Program-made: the position numbers and the translations under genes
Notes under the pieces: model-generated
What the model was told of the DNA's origin: nothing
The model's input: the letters and a program-made list of their open reading frames with translations, nothing else
The model's database searches: none
Source of the DNA: an uncultured Spartobacteria bacterium
Lineage (GTDB): Bacteria; Verrucomicrobiota; Verrucomicrobiia; Chthoniobacterales; Terrimicrobiaceae
Direction: 5' to 3'
Assembly (NCBI GenBank): GCA_937960895.1
Contig: CALCJD010000046.1
Coordinates: forward strand, 1-16,936
DNA: 16,936 nucleotides
Shown: positions 1-6,591 of the stretch, in pieces
Numbering within the stretch: the first letter of the stretch is position 1
How the letters are laid out: each line of letters begins with the position of its first letter

Positions 1-54
1 GTGATACGGCGGCGGCGTCTGGGCCACGACGAGAACGCGGGTCTTTTTCAACAC
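1..54 (-). CDS. Glycosyltransferase, N-terminal fragment (runs off the left edge)
   Basis: Reading leftwards, the minus strand encodes K-K-T-R-V-L-V-V-A-Q-T-P-P-P-Y-H, after which the window ends. A short basic start followed by a hydrophobic beta strand and a Q-T-P-P-P-Y-H turn is the typical opening of GT4-type (GT-B fold) glycosyltransferases, where this loop lies at the donor/acceptor cleft. That identity is inferred from only about 17 residues plus the locus context. There is no ATG: the nearest starts are GTG at 54-52 and TTG at 51-49, and neither has a clear Shine-Dalgarno sequence. The frame stays open further upstream through the preceding gene, so the start is uncertain. It follows the stop at 162 by about 107 bases and is probably in the same transcript. 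Confidence 0.55.
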   Translation of the reverse strand, partial: MLKKTRVLVVAQTPPPYH

Positions 55-106
55 GAATTTGATGGAGGGATGGGTAGGAGCCGGGGTGAACTCTAAACGA
101 TGCGGA

Positions 107-128
107 GGGTCAGCCGCCGGCCTGACCC
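107..128. repeat. Perfect inverted repeat (7-base arms) between two genes
   Basis: The arms GGGTCAG (107-113) and CTGACCC (122-128) are perfectly complementary around an 8-base GC-rich loop. On the plus strand a T5 run (132-136) follows three A residues after the stem, so the element resembles a weak intrinsic terminator for plus-strand transcription. In the direction the genes are read (minus), no U-run follows the stem. There it would be a leader hairpin about 50 bases before the next glycosyltransferase start. Its function is unknown. Confidence 0.5.
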
Positions 129-161
129 AAATTTTTCGGACCAGCCGGAGGTTGCCCCTCC

Positions 162-656
162 TCAGACCAAACAGGGCGCGAAGTGCGGCGAGTCGGACGG
201 AAAAAGGAGGTCAGTCACTTTTTCCGAAGCCCGGAGAAGATTCTCACGGAGGTTGGTGGAATCCCGTGGAACCCACAGCACGCTCCGCAGGCAGGGGAAC
301 GACGACTCGCGGAGGATCTTGTCCGCCTGCTCGGGTTCGGAGTTTTTCAGATCCAGAACGGTGACAAAATTGCGGACAAATCCCGACAGACGGACGGCCT
401 TTTCCAGGGCGGCCAGCGAGGACGACAGGGCGTCCGGGGAAGCGATGGCGGCCGGCCCGATCAGGTGGACCACCGTGTTCGGTTGATGTTCATACAGCTG
501 CTGAAGGGACCAGCAGATGTTCTCGGCGGGACCGTCTTGGAGTTGGTTTCGGCAGACGGAGAGGAATTGCACTCCCCGGGAATTCATGTTGTGGGCCAAG
601 AATTCGAAGAGGGCGGGATGATCATTGATGACCAAAAGACGCATGGGAGGAATCAT
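162..656 (-). CDS. Short RmlD-like (dTDP-4-dehydrorhamnose reductase-like) protein, apparently degenerate
   Basis: 164 residues. The N-terminus (M-R-L-L-V-I from residue 5) begins like a Rossmann-fold SDR. Segments near residues 61-70 (T-V-V-H-L-I-G-P-A-A) and 123-130 (L-R-S-V-L-W-V-P) line up by eye with the 'DVVINAAAYT' and 'LRTSWVYG' strands of RmlD. However, the glycine-rich cofactor loop is replaced by N-D-H-P-A-L and no Y-x-x-x-K catalytic pair is visible. The protein stops where RmlD (about 290 residues) would still need its C-terminal substrate domain. It is probably catalytically dead, a pseudogene remnant or a repurposed small protein. The start ATG (656-654) overlaps the stop of the upstream methyltransferase as ATGA, which supports this start and suggests it is still translated. 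A second ATG lies four codons in. Family assignment is tentative. Confidence 0.5.
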   Translation of the reverse strand: MIPPMRLLVINDHPALFEFLAHNMNSRGVQFLSVCRNQLQDGPAENICWSLQQLYEHQPNTVVHLIGPAAIASPDALSSSLAALEKAVRLSGFVRNFVTVLDLKNSEPEQADKILRESSFPCLRSVLWVPRDSTNLRENLLRASEKVTDLLFPSDSPHFAPCLV

Positions 657-1432
657 TCAAGAGAACGGGTATCTGGCGGATTCCGGAGCACAAAACCGCA
701 CTGCACCGGTTTGAACCCGGGCATTCTTTGGAGGAAATCCGAAAATCCCGCCCAGCGGGCCGGTCCCGCCAGCGCGGCGAGGGCGCCGATGCCGAGGCTG
801 AGACATTGGGCGATCCGGTGCTTCCATCCGTGCTCCGCCACAAAAAAGGTTTGAAACGGATAGATCCAAGGATCGGCTTCGACCAGTGCCTGGCATTCGA
901 GTCCGGTTTGGGTGATCCAGGTTTTGACAAGGTTCAGGTCCACGGTGTGCTCGTGGTGGGCGTCCGGATACCGTTCGTTGATGGGGACGAGAAAGATCAG
1001 ATGGCCGCCGGGCTTGAGGATGGAGGAGAGCTGGCGGATGAGCGCCGGAGGATCCGGAACGTGTTCGAGCACGTGGCTGCACAGGCAAAGGTCGTATTCC
1101 CTATGGCCCTGCAGCGACTCTTCGATCCGATTCAGATCGATGGTTTTCAGGGAGATCCTCTCATAGCCGTGGCGGCGGAGGTTTTCTTCCACTTCACGGA
1201 CGGTCGAAGGTTCAATCTCGCACCCACCCAGCTTTGCTGAGCGAGGACAGTGCAGGAAAAAGGTTCCTGCGCCGAAGCCGTAATCAAATACCGCCTTTCC
1301 TTCGAGAGAGATTTCGGTCTCCTTCAGGAGACGCAGTGCAAGAAATACCTTGCTCGTTCTCATGTAGGAGAGGTGGTGAAGACGACTCTGACGTCCCCGA
1401 TAGCACGTTTTAAACAGTTCCTGCTTCGACAT
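653..1432 (-). CDS. Class I SAM-dependent methyltransferase
   Basis: 259 residues from the chosen ATG. The SAM-binding motif I is V-F-D-Y-G-F-G-A-G-T (48-57), the acidic residue ending strand 2 is E72 (G-C-E-I-E), the post-motif S-H-V-L-E-H-V-P-D-P is at 119-128, and L-K-P-G-G-H-L-I-F at 139-147 completes the Methyltransf_11/23-type core. The C-terminal part (about 200-225) is hydrophobic but not a clear membrane span. It probably methylates a sugar, or a phosphate or sugar at the chain end, in the cytoplasm; the acceptor cannot be read from sequence. The open frame extends upstream to a TTG at 1492, but the ATG at 1432-1430 is preferred because the core follows naturally from it and the overlap with the preceding phosphotransferase gene shrinks to 23 bases. 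That overlap suggests coupled translation with the kinase-like gene. No Shine-Dalgarno sequence is visible. Confidence 0.88.
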   Translation of the reverse strand: MSKQELFKTCYRGRQSRLHHLSYMRTSKVFLALRLLKETEISLEGKAVFDYGFGAGTFFLHCPRSAKLGGCEIEPSTVREVEENLRRHGYERISLKTIDLNRIEESLQGHREYDLCLCSHVLEHVPDPPALIRQLSSILKPGGHLIFLVPINERYPDAHHEHTVDLNLVKTWITQTGLECQALVEADPWIYPFQTFFVAEHGWKHRIAQCLSLGIGALAALAGPARWAGFSDFLQRMPGFKPVQCGFVLRNPPDTRSLE

Positions 1433-2522
1433 GGCGGGAAGGAAAGGGATTGGTTGTTTCGATGAGGTGGCGGAGTTCGCGAATTGCCTCAATGAGTCCG
1501 TGAGGACGAAATACCTTTTCGCAATACAGCAGGTAGGAGAGAACCAGGAGTTCTTCCCTGCCCGGCAGGCGGGAAACCCGAAGATAGTTTTGGAATGAGG
1601 GGGAAAACACCGTCTGCCTCAGGAGGTCAATGAGCGTGGTGGGGTTCGGCCGCTTCAAAAGCAGGGCGGATTGGATGTCAAAGTGCAGCCAGTCCCATCC
1701 GGGAACGCCCTGTCTTTCTCCGCGTTCCCAATCGATCACGGACCACCTGCCAGTAGCATCAATGCGAACATTCCAGGGGGCGAAATCTCCGTGGAAAAGG
1801 CACGGGTGAATCCGTGTTTCCCCAAACTCCGGAAACCAGCCGGGAATCCCGGATCCCAAATTTTGGGCAAGTTCCTTCCAAGGACGGGTGTCCGCAAGGC
1901 GCACAGTGGCGGTCGTATCGATCCACGATGTCAGCACCGATTCGATTTCGCGGTCGGATGCGGGCCATCCCGGACTGTTCCCGTGGACGAACTCCATGGA
2001 AAACGCCGTCCAGTCCTTTTCTTCGATAAGATCCCGGACCGCGGGAAGGTGGAAAATCCCGGCCGGCGCGGAACGGAGGAATTCATATTCCCGGTGAACC
2101 ATCCGCCTTGCCTCCTCGGTATTGCCCGCCTTGAAGACCGCTGCGGGAGAGCAGTCCTCGGCAAGGGCGATCAAAATGAGGCGCGGCGTGGGGCCATGGG
2201 GATTGCCCGGAAGCAACATCGGAGGCCGGGTGGAGTTCCCGGCCGACCGGATGGAGCGGACTAGGGGATTGGCGGAGTCGAAATGCAGAACGGTCGTTTC
2301 CCTTGGAAAACGGCATCCAACGACGCCCAGCCAGCGAACTGCCAGGCGATATAGTCGAGCAATTGGGGATTGCGCGGGCAGAAGCGCGGAAAGCCTCCTT
2401 TGGCAATCAAGGTTGTCGGGAAGGAGGGCAAAGACCCGGCCGTGCTTCCGATGGACGCGGTAAACAACCGGGGTGGTGCTCCGCGATTCGGGAGCGGAAA
2501 AGTATGAGGCGATGGCCTTCAC
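1410..2522 (-). CDS. APH/choline-kinase-like phosphotransferase
   Basis: 370 residues. The C-terminal two thirds carry the aminoglycoside-phosphotransferase/choline-kinase fold: a candidate ATP-binding lysine K131 (V-F-K-A-G) with E145 on the next helix, the catalytic loop H-G-D-F-A-P-W-N at 244-251 (base D246, metal ligand N251), and the DFG-equivalent V-I-D-W-E at 262-266 (D264). The first 120 residues are unlike the standard N-lobe and lack a recognisable glycine-rich loop. In a glycan locus it most likely phosphorylates a sugar, a lipid-linked intermediate or a chain end rather than an antibiotic. The start is GTG (2522-2520); the next Met is near residue 102. The GTG overlaps the TGA of a 13-codon reading frame as GTGA. 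The gene's end overlaps the methyltransferase, so the two may act on the same product. Confidence 0.8.
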   Translation of the reverse strand: MKAIASYFSAPESRSTTPVVYRVHRKHGRVFALLPDNLDCQRRLSALLPAQSPIARLYRLAVRWLGVVGCRFPRETTVLHFDSANPLVRSIRSAGNSTRPPMLLPGNPHGPTPRLILIALAEDCSPAAVFKAGNTEEARRMVHREYEFLRSAPAGIFHLPAVRDLIEEKDWTAFSMEFVHGNSPGWPASDREIESVLTSWIDTTATVRLADTRPWKELAQNLGSGIPGWFPEFGETRIHPCLFHGDFAPWNVRIDATGRWSVIDWERGERQGVPGWDWLHFDIQSALLLKRPNPTTLIDLLRQTVFSPSFQNYLRVSRLPGREELLVLSYLLYCEKVFRPHGLIEAIRELRHLIETTNPFPSRHVEAGTV

Positions 2523-2560
2523 CGGGATCGTTCGCGAATCGGGTGATAAATCTTAAGCAT
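2519..2560 (-). other. 13-codon small reading frame overlapping the phosphotransferase start
   Basis: ATG at 2560-2558 begins M-L-K-I-Y-H-P-I-R-E-R-S-R and stops with a TGA that overlaps the GTG of the phosphotransferase gene (GTGA). An A/G-rich stretch (AAAGGGGA) about six bases before the ATG is one of the few good Shine-Dalgarno-like sites in the window. It could be a translated leader coupling into the next gene. It could instead be the true start of the phosphotransferase, broken by a one-base frameshift, or it could be chance. No peptide homology is recognised. Confidence 0.35.
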
Positions 2561-2633
2561 CCGGATCCCCTTTCCCGAAAGAGCGGCCGAGTCGAAAAAA
2601 ATTAACCAAGTTCGTGAAACCCGGCAGCAATCA

Positions 2634-3806
2634 TCACAAAAACTGCCGGAAAAATCTCTCTGAGGAATGCAGGGAGGCGTAGCTTTCGCATCCGTGGGAA
2701 AACGTCTGCGGGTCCTCGTGGAGTTTGGCGAACAGGTCCCTGATTCCCGCGGCGATTTCCGCGGGAACCGGTTCAGCGGCAATTCCGCAGTGATGGGTTT
2801 TGACGGCGTCCTCCATGACTCCGCCCTTGGATACCAGCACCGGTCGGCCCGCCGCGCAGGCGCGAATCATGACATTGCTCGATTGATAAAAATCCACATA
2901 CGGACACACGACGATGGTTGCAGCCTGCAGGAAGGTCCAGGTTTCCTCGTCGGCGATGAAGCGGTCGACGACGGTGATCTGCCATCCTTCGGAACGCCGC
3001 TGTTCAATGAGGTTTTTGACGCTTTCGGAAACATCTGAGCGGAGAGGTCCGGCAATGAGCACAGAAAAGGATCCCGGTTTCAAATGCGCGAGGCTCTCGA
3101 GCAACTGGCATGTTCCCTTGCGTCGGGATTGAACGCCCAGCGACAGAACAACCGGCGGACGCAGATCAAGAGCCAGTGCCTTCAGGGCCGCCGCGGGTTC
3201 GAGGTGGGGAAACGGAAGCCAGGGATCCGCCGAAGCCTGGAGTTTTTCGGCATGAAATCCTGCAAGGGCGGAAACCTTCTTCGGAAGAGAGTGGTCCAGG
3301 CAGAAGGCGGTTCGCAGAGTCTTTTGGCGGAGTGCGTGGCGAATGATGCTTCGCGTGAGAAAGTGGCGGATCCGCTGTTTGAGACGGGTTTGCAGATTGG
3401 GACGGAACTCCCCGCCGCCGAAGTAGATTCCGGAGATCTCGCAGGAACCGAAGATCCATTTGCGGATCGGCAGTGCGAGCCAGAGAAAGACAAAGTCGAT
3501 GCGAAGGAAGGCCACCCGGTCGGGTTTCCACTCCTTGATGATCTTCCGAAGATGGAGCAATGCCTTGAAGGCGATCCAATAGCCTCCCAGTCGGCCGGGG
3601 AGCCGGGAGGTCCATCCCGGAAGGGTGAATTTCCGAACCTCGGGGGGAAAGGGAAGGGATTTCAGCAGATCTCCGAGGTATTCGTGCCTGTCCGGAAGGG
3701 CGACGGCCACTTCCACGTTGGTTTCCTGTGGAGCGTGCAAAAGGAGGGAATTGACATACCCGACCGAGTGGACGGCCTGCTGGATTTCAACAAACAAAAT
3801 GCGCAT
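2634..3806 (-). CDS. GT4-like glycosyltransferase
   Basis: 390 residues from the chosen ATG. The GT-B layout is visible: an N-terminal beta strand M-R-I-L-F-V-E-I, and a second Rossmann domain opening with V-V-L-S-L-G-V-Q-S-R-R-K-G (G-x-x-x-x-R-K-G donor-site loop) followed by I-A-G-P-L and a V-V-D-R-F strand. The donor-binding stretch reads C-P-Y-V-D-F-Y-Q-S-S-N-V-M-I-R-A-C-A-A-G-R-P-V-L. Here the usual E-x7-E pair is not preserved, so this is a divergent member or belongs to a neighbouring GT-B family. It would transfer one sugar to the lipid-linked repeat unit at the inner face of the membrane. GTG and ATG lie side by side at 3809-3804. The ATG (3806) is chosen because AAAGGAAG sits seven bases before it, a good ribosome site. 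Confidence 0.8.
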   Translation of the reverse strand: MRILFVEIQQAVHSVGYVNSLLLHAPQETNVEVAVALPDRHEYLGDLLKSLPFPPEVRKFTLPGWTSRLPGRLGGYWIAFKALLHLRKIIKEWKPDRVAFLRIDFVFLWLALPIRKWIFGSCEISGIYFGGGEFRPNLQTRLKQRIRHFLTRSIIRHALRQKTLRTAFCLDHSLPKKVSALAGFHAEKLQASADPWLPFPHLEPAAALKALALDLRPPVVLSLGVQSRRKGTCQLLESLAHLKPGSFSVLIAGPLRSDVSESVKNLIEQRRSEGWQITVVDRFIADEETWTFLQAATIVVCPYVDFYQSSNVMIRACAAGRPVLVSKGGVMEDAVKTHHCGIAAEPVPAEIAAGIRDLFAKLHEDPQTFSHGCESYASLHSSERFFRQFL

Positions 3807-3811
3807 CACGA

Positions 3812-3820
3812 CACTTCCTT
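3812..3820 (-). promoter_or_regulatory. Shine-Dalgarno sequence deciding the start at 3806
   Basis: The minus strand reads AAAGGAAG followed by TGTCGTG and the ATG at 3806-3804. This is one of very few clear ribosome-binding sites in the window. It follows a gap of about 100 bases after the preceding gene, so this gene may be initiated independently rather than by coupling. Confidence 0.5.
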
Positions 3821-3906
3821 TGGGATGTGATTCACGGTTTTTCTTCCATCCGTCGCCGGACGTTTCCTGAGGGGGGTTCTTACAGCGAAATTGAATCCGA
3901 GGGCTG

Positions 3907-5142
3907 TCACCGGGAACGCTCGAGGGCCGCTTGATAGATCTCCAGCATCCGGTTCATCTTCACCCGCCAGTCGAACACCTCGCGGACACGCTGCTTGCCT
4001 TTCTCGCCCAACCGGGTGACCAGGTCGGGATTGGCGGCCAGTTTAACGATGGCGTCCCGGAACGCGGCGATTACCGTGGCCTCATCCGCGGGGGCGATGC
4101 GGATGCCGCATTCGTCGGTGATCTGGGTGGCTCCGCCGCCGATGTTGAGGCACACGACGGGGCGGCCGGTGGCCATTCCCTCCAGGTAGGCCCATCCGGC
4201 GGAATCGTGGAGGCTGGGATGGAGCAGGGCGGAGGACTGCCCGAGGCGCTCGAGGGTTTCCGCGCGGCTGAGCTTGCCGAAGAAGCGCACCGAGCGGCCC
4301 GCCGGGGAGGAGGCGGCGAGCTGTTCCAGACGTTTTCTTTCCGACCCGTCCCCGACGATCCAGTATTCCGTGTTGGGAAGGTTGGCCTCCAGGTAGGCCC
4401 GGAGCGACAGATGGTAGGCCTTCCAGGAAATGAGACGGCCGATGCTGATGAGCCGGAAAACATCCTTCGGGGGAGGAGGCAGTTGCGCCAGTCTGTCGAT
4501 GTCGGCGGTGGGAAGCCCGGAGCCCTCGAGCATTTCGACATGGGAGGCGCCGAGATGGTGAAGGCGCTCGCACGTTTCGGGGGTGCCGCCGATGGCAATC
4601 GTCGCCCGGCGGGCGGTCAGGCGAAGCAGGGGATCCTTTTCCGCGATCCATCGGACGCCGTTGCGCAGGGCGTCCAGAACCCGACCTTGGAATCCCAGGG
4701 TGCAGCGCAGGGGGGGAGGGGTGGATTCCGCGCCGCCGACCTGCCCCCATACAAATGGCTTGTTCACAAAGGCCAGGCCGCTTGGAGACCAGTAACGGTT
4801 GAATGTGGCGTGATGAACCAGATCGAACCCGACCTCCCGGTCGAGTTTCTGCGCAAGGGCCGCGGAGCGCAGTTGCCACAGGTAATAATACCATTCGGTG
4901 CTGAGGGCTCCCTTTTTGAACCGGAGGAAGACTCCGGGCAGATCATGGTAAACAAAATGCAGATTCGGCAGTTGCGAGGTGATGTCCGACTTTTCAATGG
5001 CCGGGCGGTTGTTGGCACGGGTGATGACCCACACCTGATGCCGCCGGGCAATCTCGGTGACAGTGAACCAACCTCGGCCTGGCTCCGAACCTTTGCCGGG
5101 TTCGCAGGCGTAGGCCGAGATCAGGATGCGCAGAGAACTCAT
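3907..5142 (-). CDS. GT4 family glycosyltransferase
   Basis: 411 residues, the normal length for GT4. The N-terminal loop I-S-A-Y-A-C-E-P-G-K-G-S-E-P-G-R-G-W (8-25) is characteristic of a GT4 subgroup common in exopolysaccharide and O-antigen loci. The second domain begins with S-I-G-R-L-I-S-W-K (233-241), then W-I-V-G-D-G-S-E-R (261-269). The donor-site segment L-H-D-S-A-G-W-A-Y-L-E-G-M-A-T-G-R-P-V-V (311-330) carries conserved E321; the first Glu of the classical E-x7-E is replaced, as is usual in this subgroup. It is cytoplasmic and membrane-peripheral, adding a sugar to the growing lipid-linked unit; donor and acceptor are unknown. The ATG (5142-5140) overlaps the preceding gene's TGA as ATGA, with AGGA six bases before it, so the start is well supported. 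Confidence 0.92.
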   Translation of the reverse strand: MSSLRILISAYACEPGKGSEPGRGWFTVTEIARRHQVWVITRANNRPAIEKSDITSQLPNLHFVYHDLPGVFLRFKKGALSTEWYYYLWQLRSAALAQKLDREVGFDLVHHATFNRYWSPSGLAFVNKPFVWGQVGGAESTPPPLRCTLGFQGRVLDALRNGVRWIAEKDPLLRLTARRATIAIGGTPETCERLHHLGASHVEMLEGSGLPTADIDRLAQLPPPPKDVFRLISIGRLISWKAYHLSLRAYLEANLPNTEYWIVGDGSERKRLEQLAASSPAGRSVRFFGKLSRAETLERLGQSSALLHPSLHDSAGWAYLEGMATGRPVVCLNIGGGATQITDECGIRIAPADEATVIAAFRDAIVKLAANPDLVTRLGEKGKQRVREVFDWRVKMNRMLEIYQAALERSR

Positions 5143-6542
5143 GGAAGATCCTGGGAAAGGGGTTTCGCGGAGTTTCGGGTTTCGGCGCGGCGGGCCAATT
5201 CGTTTCCCATCTGCCGGTACACCTCCGCAATCACCTCCTGAAGGGGCTGGTTTGCGTCGATGACACGACCGGTGCGCAGCGCGGACACTTCGCTTCGATA
5301 AGCGTCACTCTGGCGGCGGGATTCCTGCAGCGTGACCTCGGCCTTGCGCTCAAAAAGAACCTCTCCGGGGGCATGCAGGGCGAAGGTGAGATCCACGGGG
5401 GGAGCAAGGCGAAACAGAAATTTCAGAAGGCCGGGAGAAACATTCAGACGGAAACGCCGGGGATCACAAATCATGTCGAGGAAATACCGGTCGAAAATGA
5501 CCACGCGATTCTTGGCCGTGGCGCGGCGGACCAGGGCGAAATAACCGAGCCAGTAGTCGAGAAAGTAAAAAAAGACCCGGAACAGGCTCGCTCCGGTGCC
5601 GTGCGGTTTTTGTCCATGGGGATCGCGGTTGACCTCCCCCGGGCGCGAGGCCTTCCGAACCTTTAGAAGCACTCCCACATCGGGAAGCAGGCCGGGCCGC
5701 CAGTGAAAAGTGGCCGGTTTGGGCAGCCACTCCTCAAGGCGTTTGGTGACACCCTCGATGACCGACGACTTCCCGGCTCCGTCCGGGCCGGTGATCACCA
5801 CGACCATGCCGGCGGGCCGGATGAGCCGCAGCACCTCCGCCCCCAGGAAGCGCACAACAGCCAGGGAGGCGCGGACGGGATTCTGCCGCAGACTTCGCGA
5901 GACGAGGGATTTCCGCAGCGCGCGCGCCAATTCGGGGACGGGCCGGTTTTCGGTGAACTCGGCGGAGTCTCGGGAGATCAGATCCTGGACGGCCTCCGCC
6001 TGCGAAGGCCCAAACCGCCCGCTCAGGAGATCATGGAAGCATTTGCGCGTCTCCCCGTCGGTGAGAAGGTAGCGGATTTTTCCCAGGTAGCGCGCCTTGA
6101 AAAATCCCCCGTCGAGGATGCTGGCCAGACAAAGCAGAAGCGCTTCATGAGCCGGATTCGGGATGGAAAAGGGGCCGCGCGAAACCGCGCCCGCCAGGAC
6201 CTCATCGTCGGTCAGGTATTTGATTCCCGCCCATGAAAAGGCTCCGTGGAAGACATCGAGATGCAATACCGAAGCTGTGTCGGGCTCCGAAAAATACAGG
6301 GCGGTCAGATTTCCGAGATCGTAGCGATGCAGCAGGCCGAGCCCGTGCCGGCGGGCGAGCCGGATCATGAGGATTACGGCCCGTGGGGCGTCCGATGTGG
6401 CGCAGAACAGATCGAGGTCGCGGCCGCAGCTCTCGGGAAGTTTTTCGTAATTGCGCAGGACCAGCAGCGGAATCTTTTCGCGTGCAAAATCGGCGAATGT
6501 TTCCAGCAGAAAATCCCTTTGGCGGTTGGACAGCGCAGCCAT
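5139..6542 (-). CDS. Nucleotidyltransferase-like / thymidylate-kinase-like fusion protein
   Basis: 467 residues in two parts. Residues 20-160 resemble a minimal nucleotidyltransferase fold: D42-L-D44 after L-R-N-Y-E-K-L-P, and a third acidic residue D96 (L-H-L-D-V-F). Residues 245-460 are a P-loop kinase of the thymidylate-kinase group: Walker A G-P-D-G-A-G-K-S (252-259), a D-R-Y motif at 351-353 (V-V-I-F-D-R-Y-F), and a basic lid region near 405-430 (F-E-R-K-A-E ... E-S-R-R-Q-S-D-A-Y-R). Genuine Tmk is about 210 residues and stands alone, so dTMP is probably not the substrate. A phosphorylation or nucleotidyl-transfer role on a sugar or polymer is inferred from location. The ATG (6542) follows the upstream gene by 49 bases without a ribosome site. 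The stop overlaps the next start as ATGA. Confidence 0.8.
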   Translation of the reverse strand: MAALSNRQRDFLLETFADFAREKIPLLVLRNYEKLPESCGRDLDLFCATSDAPRAVILMIRLARRHGLGLLHRYDLGNLTALYFSEPDTASVLHLDVFHGAFSWAGIKYLTDDEVLAGAVSRGPFSIPNPAHEALLLCLASILDGGFFKARYLGKIRYLLTDGETRKCFHDLLSGRFGPSQAEAVQDLISRDSAEFTENRPVPELARALRKSLVSRSLRQNPVRASLAVVRFLGAEVLRLIRPAGMVVVITGPDGAGKSSVIEGVTKRLEEWLPKPATFHWRPGLLPDVGVLLKVRKASRPGEVNRDPHGQKPHGTGASLFRVFFYFLDYWLGYFALVRRATAKNRVVIFDRYFLDMICDPRRFRLNVSPGLLKFLFRLAPPVDLTFALHAPGEVLFERKAEVTLQESRRQSDAYRSEVSALRTGRVIDANQPLQEVIAEVYRQMGNELARRAETRNSAKPLSQDLP

Positions 6543-6591
6543 TATTTCGCGAAGGTCGGACGGAAGCCGACGGCCTCCATCAGGTTGCTTC

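Noticed and set aside
1433..1492. N-terminal extension of the methyltransferase to a TTG at 1492
   Set aside because: It adds 20 low-complexity residues, starts with TTG and no ribosome site, and enlarges the overlap with the phosphotransferase gene from 23 to 83 bases.
1410..2522. Aminoglycoside-resistance gene
   Set aside because: Only the generic kinase fold is shared; the N-terminal 120 residues are atypical, and the operon context is glycan synthesis.
3084..3830. Plus-strand open frame of 248 codons
   Set aside because: It is antisense to the glycosyltransferase at 2634-3806 with no family motif.
3847..3862. Six-base-pair hairpin with a GCGA tetraloop in the gap before the 3806 start
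   Set aside because: The stem is short, includes a G-T wobble and has no U-tract in the operon direction; it is within what chance gives in GC-rich DNA.
3931..5241. Long plus-strand open frame of 436 codons
   Set aside because: It lies antisense over a well-supported GT4 gene, is rich in G, R, P and A as GC-rich shadow frames are, and shows no recognisable domain.
5139..6542. Housekeeping thymidylate kinase (tmk)
   Set aside because: It is more than twice the normal length, has a fused N-terminal domain, and sits inside a polysaccharide operon.
6543..6580. 12-codon frame overlapping the fusion-kinase start as TAATG
   Set aside because: It has no ribosome site and no similarity, and is expected by chance in a short GC-rich gap.
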